Below, piece after piece: positions 14,701 to 17,990 of a stretch of DNA of 17,990 nt. Each line of letters opens with the position of its first letter. The first letter of the stretch is position 1. The translations under genes and the position numbers were made by a program. The DNA is from DASZZZ01 sp036260375. GTDB taxonomy: Bacteria > Actinomycetota > CADDZG01 > WHSQ01. Location of the stretch: assembly GCA_036260375.1 (NCBI GenBank), contig DASZZZ010000022.1:1-17990 (forward strand), read 5' to 3'. The notes under the pieces are model-generated. The model had not been told where the DNA came from. It did not search any database and saw nothing but the letters and a program-made list of their open reading frames with translations.

Positions 14701-15968
14701 CCGTCGTCGCGCTCGGGCGGCGCGACCTTCTCGATCACGACCTTCTGGATGCGCCGGCCGGCGACGCGCTCCGTGGTGAACTCGAGCGAGTCGTAGCGGA
14801 CCTTCTCGCCCGCGATCGGGACGCGGCCGGTGAGCCCGAACACGAGCCCGCCGACGGTGTCCCACTCGTCGTGCGGCAGGTTGGCGCCGAGGAGCTCGTT
14901 GACCTCGTCGATCGGCATCTTGGCGTCGACCCTGATCGTCGCCTCGTCGACCGGCTCGACGAGCGGCTCCTCCTGGTCGTACTCGTCGACGATCTCTCCG
15001 ACGATCTCCTCGATGAGGTCCTCGATCGTCACGACCCCGGCCGTGCCCCCGTACTCGTCGACGACGATCGCCATGTGGACGTGGCGCTGCTGCATCTCGC
15101 GCAGCAGCTCCGCCACCTTCTTCTGCTCCGGCACGAACAGCGGGGCGCGCGCCAGCGCCGCGGCGCGCACGTCGTCGCGCTTCTCGTGGATGCGCTTGAG
15201 GAGGTCCTTCGCGTACAGCACGCCGACGATGTTGTCGTTGTCGCCCTCGTAGACCGGGATGCGCGAGTAGCCGGCCTCGAGCGCCACGTCGAGCGCCTCT
15301 CCGAGGCTCGCGCCCGCCGGCATCGTGACCATGTCGGGGCGCGGCACCATCACCTCGCGCACGACGGTGTCGCCGAACTCGAAGATGGAGTGGATGAGCT
15401 CGCGCTCCTCCTCCTCGATCGCCTTGGCCTCCTCCGCGACGTCGACCATGTCGCGGATCTCCTCCTCGGTGATGAACGGCCCCTTGGGCAGGCCGCGCCC
15501 GGGCAACGGGACCATGACGGCGTTGGTGACGAGGATGAGCAGCCGCCCGAGCGGCTTGAGGACGCGACCGAGCGCATACGTGGGCCGCGCGAGGACCGTG
15601 GCGACGCGGTCGGTCGACCGCACGCTGTAGGTCTTCGGCACCGCCTCCGCGAGCACGAACAGCAGCAGCGTCATCACCACGACCGCGACGACCTCACCCG
15701 CGTCGTCGAGGTGGCGCAGCGCCAGCGCGGTGGCGAGCACGGTGGCGCCGACCTGCGCGAGCAGGCGCACGAGCAGCAGGACGTTCATGAACGGAGCCGG
15801 GTCCTCGACGATGGCGAGGAGCCGCGCGGCCCCCTTGGAGTCGTGCTCGGCGAGGTGGTGCGCCTTGACGCGGTTGACGCGCGCGATCGCCGCCTCGGCC
15901 ATCGCCGAGACCCCCGCCACGACCACCAGAAGGACGATCGCGCCGGCCGAGACGAGGTCGGCGGTCAT
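14697..15968 (-). CDS. CNNM/CorC-type transporter between ybeY and era
   Basis: 423 aa with a DUF21/CNNM membrane domain (~1-170, AGVSAMAEAAIARVNR, FVLAEAVPKTYSVR). The charged linker ITEEEIRDMVDVAEEAKAI leads to the CBS pair (VMVPRPDMVTMP, SRIPVYEGDNDNIVGVLYAK, DEYGGTAGVVTIEDLIEEIV) and the C-terminal CorC_HlyC domain (~335-415). Position between ybeY and era is the conserved place for this family in many bacteria. Its first ATG overlaps the ybeY stop by 4 nt. It is one of three family members in the window and looks less like the pair at 5392-8027 than they do to each other, so it is probably the ancestral locus. Metal-ion (Mg2+/Co2+) efflux or sensing is the usual assignment. Confidence 0.95.
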   Translation of the reverse strand: MTADLVSAGAIVLLVVVAGVSAMAEAAIARVNRVKAHHLAEHDSKGAARLLAIVEDPAPFMNVLLLVRLLAQVGATVLATALALRHLDDAGEVVAVVVMTLLLFVLAEAVPKTYSVRSTDRVATVLARPTYALGRVLKPLGRLLILVTNAVMVPLPGRGLPKGPFITEEEIRDMVDVAEEAKAIEEEERELIHSIFEFGDTVVREVMVPRPDMVTMPAGASLGEALDVALEAGYSRIPVYEGDNDNIVGVLYAKDLLKRIHEKRDDVRAAALARAPLFVPEQKKVAELLREMQQRHVHMAIVVDEYGGTAGVVTIEDLIEEIVGEIVDEYDQEEPLVEPVDEATIRVDAKMPIDEVNELLGANLPHDEWDTVGGLVFGLTGRVPIAGEKVRYDSLEFTTERVAGRRIQKVVIEKVAPPERDDG

Positions 15969-16429
15969 CGTTTGTGCGGCGGCGCGAACGACTCGAGGAC
16001 CTCGCGCGTGCGGCGGTCCATGCGAGCCTTGTCGTCGGCGCGCTGGTGGTCGTAGCCGAGCAGGTGGAGCGTGCCGTGCACGAGGAGCTCGTCGATCTCT
16101 GCCGTGAGCGAGTGACCGAGGCGGTGCGCGTTCTGCCTCGCCACCCCGGGGCAGATCACGACGTCGCCGAGCACGAGAGCGCCGTCGTCGTCCTCCTCCT
16201 CCATCATCGGGAACGCCAGCACGTCGGTCGCGTAGTCGTCGCCCGCGAAGCGCTCGTTGAGCCGCTGGATGTGGTCGGGGGCGACGAACAGGATCGACAA
16301 CTCGGCGCCGTCGTCGACGTCCTCGAGCGAGAGCGTGTGGCGCGCGAGCGACGAGACGCGCACCTCGTCGACGGGGACGTCCTGTTCGTTCGTGACGAAC
16401 ACGTCCACGGCGCTATTGCTTCTTGGCAT
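15965..16429 (-). CDS. ybeY: endoribonuclease YbeY (16S rRNA maturation and ribosome quality control)
   Basis: 154 aa metallo-RNase needed for 16S rRNA 3'-end processing. The zinc site HGTLHLLGYDH gives His118, His122 and His128. LGDVVICPGVARQNA (88-102) and DYATDVLAFPM (65-75) are typical. An acidic insert EEEDDDG (78-84) interrupts the usual loop after the LAFP strand. The start ATG (16429) lies inside the end of phoH, overlapping by 17 nt. A GTG seven codons later (16408) is an alternative. The gene is followed by the corC-like gene in 4-nt overlap. Confidence 0.96.
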   Translation of the reverse strand: MPRSNSAVDVFVTNEQDVPVDEVRVSSLARHTLSLEDVDDGAELSILFVAPDHIQRLNERFAGDDYATDVLAFPMMEEEDDDGALVLGDVVICPGVARQNAHRLGHSLTAEIDELLVHGTLHLLGYDHQRADDKARMDRRTREVLESFAPPHKR

Positions 16430-17369
16430 CGGCGTAGAGCCGGTACGCCTCGACGATGTCCTGCACGATCTTGTGCCGGACGACGTCGCGCGCGTCGAGG
16501 TGGGTGAACGACACGCCGCTGATCCCCGTGAGGATCTCCTCGATGACGACGAGCCCCGAGCGCGCGCCGGCGGGGAGGTCGACCTGGGTCACGTCGCCCG
16601 TGACGACCGCCTTGGAGCCGAAGCCGAGGCGCGTGAGGAACATCTTCATCTGCTCGGGCGTCGTGTTCTGCGCCTCATCGAGCACGATGAAGCTGTCGTT
16701 GAGGGTTCGGCCTCGCATGTACGCGAGCGGCGCGACCTCGATCGTGCCGCGCTCCATCAGCAACGCCAGCTGCTCGGCGTCCATCATGTCGTGGAGCGCG
16801 TCGAACAGCGGCCGCAGGTACGGGTCGATCTTCTCGAACAGCGTCCCCGGCAGGAACCCGAGGCGCTCGCCGGCTTCGACGGCGGGCCGCGTGAGGATGA
16901 TGCGGGTGACCTCCTTGCGCCGCAGCGCGAGGACGGCCATGGCCATCGCGAGGTACGTCTTGCCGGTGCCGGCGGGGCCGATCCCGAACACGACGGTGTT
17001 CTGGCGGATCGCGTCGAGGTAGCGCTTCTGCCCCGCGGTCTTCGGGCGGATCACACGGCCGCGGTGGGTCAGGGCAGCGTCGGACAGCACCTCCGACGGG
17101 TTGAGCTGCTCGGCTTGCTGGACCATCGCGATGGACGCGCTGACGTCGGCATGGTCGATGCCCTGCCCGAGGTCGAGAAGCCGCACGAGCTCGTCGAAGA
17201 GGTGTACGACCTTGCGAGCTTCCTCGTCCGGGCCGGTGACCGTAATCTCATTGCCGCGCACCAGAATGGTGACGTCGAACGCGCTCTCGATGAGCTTCAG
17301 CAGTTCGTCCCGCGACCCGAGCAGCGACACCATGTTGTGGTGGGCTGGGATGAGTGTCTTGACTGACAT
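16413..17369 (-). CDS. phoH: PhoH-family ATPase / probable RNA helicase
   Basis: 318 aa P-loop ATPase. A KH-like N-terminal region (~10-65) carries SAFDVTILVRGNEITVTG, followed by a linker. Walker A GPAGTGKT (131-138), TRPAVEAGERLGFLPG (160-175) and Walker B FIVLDEAQN (227-235) define the PhoH core. Sensor-like GDVTQVDLP (258-266) and HKIVQDIVEAYRLY (299-312) close the fold. It is commonly paired with ybeY and is thought to act in RNA metabolism. The exact biochemistry is not settled. It is the first gene of the long minus-strand operon. A TAGAAT hexamer upstream leaves only about 11 nt to the ATG, so the mRNA leader would be very short. Confidence 0.95.
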   Translation of the reverse strand: MSVKTLIPAHHNMVSLLGSRDELLKLIESAFDVTILVRGNEITVTGPDEEARKVVHLFDELVRLLDLGQGIDHADVSASIAMVQQAEQLNPSEVLSDAALTHRGRVIRPKTAGQKRYLDAIRQNTVVFGIGPAGTGKTYLAMAMAVLALRRKEVTRIILTRPAVEAGERLGFLPGTLFEKIDPYLRPLFDALHDMMDAEQLALLMERGTIEVAPLAYMRGRTLNDSFIVLDEAQNTTPEQMKMFLTRLGFGSKAVVTGDVTQVDLPAGARSGLVVIEEILTGISGVSFTHLDARDVVRHKIVQDIVEAYRLYADAKKQ

Positions 17370-17380
17370 GTGACGCAGTA

Positions 17381-17386
17381 ATTCTA
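17381..17386 (-). promoter_or_regulatory. phoH: candidate -10 element for phoH operon
   Basis: TAGAAT (5 of 6 to TATAAT) on the minus strand, 11 nt before the phoH ATG and between the stop of the thiamine-diphosphate enzyme gene and phoH. A start 6-8 nt downstream gives a leader of about 5 nt. No -35 match was found at 16-18 nt. Read-through from the upstream gene is equally possible. Confidence 0.4.
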
Positions 17387-17398
17387 GCGGGCGCGTAG

Positions 17399-17990
17399 CT
17401 ACATGAGCGTCGTCGAGCGCGGGTACACGGCCGCGGGGTCCGTCCGGACGTTCACGAGGTACGGCACGCCGGAATCGAAGGCGCGGCGCAGCGCGGGGCC
17501 AAGCTCGGCCGGCGTCTCCACCGTCTCTCCGGCGCCACCGAGCGCCTCGACGACCCGGTCGTAGGCGGTCTCGGGCCGTAGATCGGCAGCCGTGTCCCAG
17601 CCGTCATAGAGCTGCTGCATGGGGAACTTCTCCAGCGCCCAGATGCCGTTGTTGCCCACCACCATCACGACCGGCAGGTCGTGGCGCACCAGCGTGTCCG
17701 CGTCCATCAGCCCGAAGCCGGCGGCGCCGTCCCCCAGCAGCGCGCAGACCTGCTGCGACGGCCGCGCGAGGCGAGCCGCCCCAGCGTAGCCCATGCCGGT
17801 CCCCAGGCAGCCGTAGGGACCGGGGTCGAGCCAGCAGCCGGGTGTGTAGCTGTCGACGAACCGCCCGGCGAACGACACGAAGTCACCGCCGTCGCCTATC
17901 ACCACCGCGTCGCGGTCCAGAACGCGGCGCAGCTCGCCGTAGACGCGGGCGGGATGCACCGGCGTCGTGTCGGCTTCGAGCAGGTCCGCT
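17399..17990 (-). CDS. acetolactate-synthase-like thiamine-diphosphate enzyme, C-terminal part (5' end outside window)
   Basis: 196 codons visible, the gene entering at the right edge. The thiamine-diphosphate binding block is complete: GDGAAGFGLMDADTLVRHDL, then about 10 residues to VVGNNG, the GDG-x(~26)-NN pattern that binds Mg2+ and the diphosphate. WLDPGPYGCLGTGMGYAG and GIWALEKFPMQ resemble mycobacterial IlvG and related proteins. The end ADLRPETAYDRVVEALGGAG, PAELGPALRRAFDSGVPYLV and VRTDPAAVYPRSTTLM also fits that group. The family joins acetolactate synthases, benzoylformate decarboxylases and oxalyl-CoA decarboxylases, so the substrate is open. The GTG at 17959 is internal, because family-like codons continue upstream to the edge. 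It is 29 nt from phoH. Confidence 0.88.
   Translation of the reverse strand, partial: ADLLEADTTPVHPARVYGELRRVLDRDAVVIGDGGDFVSFAGRFVDSYTPGCWLDPGPYGCLGTGMGYAGAARLARPSQQVCALLGDGAAGFGLMDADTLVRHDLPVVMVVGNNGIWALEKFPMQQLYDGWDTAADLRPETAYDRVVEALGGAGETVETPAELGPALRRAFDSGVPYLVNVRTDPAAVYPRSTTLM

Overview
This is about 18 kb of very GC-rich DNA, visibly around 70% G+C with strong G/C third-position bias. It looks like a chromosomal segment of a high-GC actinobacterium. Genes are tightly packed, GTG starts are common, and stop/start overlaps of 4 nt recur. The gene content and the acetolactate-synthase-like gene at the right edge (mycobacterial IlvG type) point to Actinobacteriota, perhaps a deep lineage such as Thermoleophilia. 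That placement is an inference. No tRNA, rRNA, CRISPR array, IS element or phage gene was seen.

Layout, left to right. (1) Minus strand, 4197 to 1: glycyl-tRNA synthetase, pyruvate phosphate dikinase (ppdK), then the first 33 codons of a membrane protein that starts directly after the ppdK stop. (2) Plus strand, 4243 to 8772, divergent from glyS: a block of four membrane proteins. These are an AI-2E/UPF0118-type transporter, two tandem CNNM/CorC-type transporters overlapping by 4 nt, and a minimal MscS-type channel. (3) Minus strand, 9139 to 8777: a small DsrE-like protein whose reading frame is interrupted by an in-frame UGA exactly where the family has the first Cys of a CxxC motif. A 9-bp hairpin follows at the spacing expected for a bacterial SECIS element. 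I read it as a selenoprotein (UxxC) that ordinary gene calling would truncate at 8900. (4) Minus strand, 9490 to 9290: a cold-shock protein with a structured leader and a strong intrinsic terminator. (5) Minus strand, 17369 to 9608: a long housekeeping operon, phoH, ybeY, corC-like, era, ABC ATPase, ABC permease, a cold-shock-like OB-fold protein, a two-domain VOC protein, recO, uppS. Many of its junctions overlap. (6) Minus strand at the right edge: the C-terminal part of a thiamine-diphosphate enzyme of the acetolactate synthase family.

How the genes fit together. PhoH, YbeY and Era belong to rRNA maturation and ribosome quality control. RecO is recombinational repair and UppS makes the undecaprenyl lipid carrier. 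A two-gene ABC exporter and two small accessory genes sit between era and recO, which are neighbours in many bacteria. The plus-strand membrane block suggests ion and osmotic homeostasis.

The point most worth following is the DsrE-like selenoprotein at 8777-9139. Next are a CorC-type gene that appears to start at an ATA codon (5392) and a glyS promoter placed for leaderless transcription.
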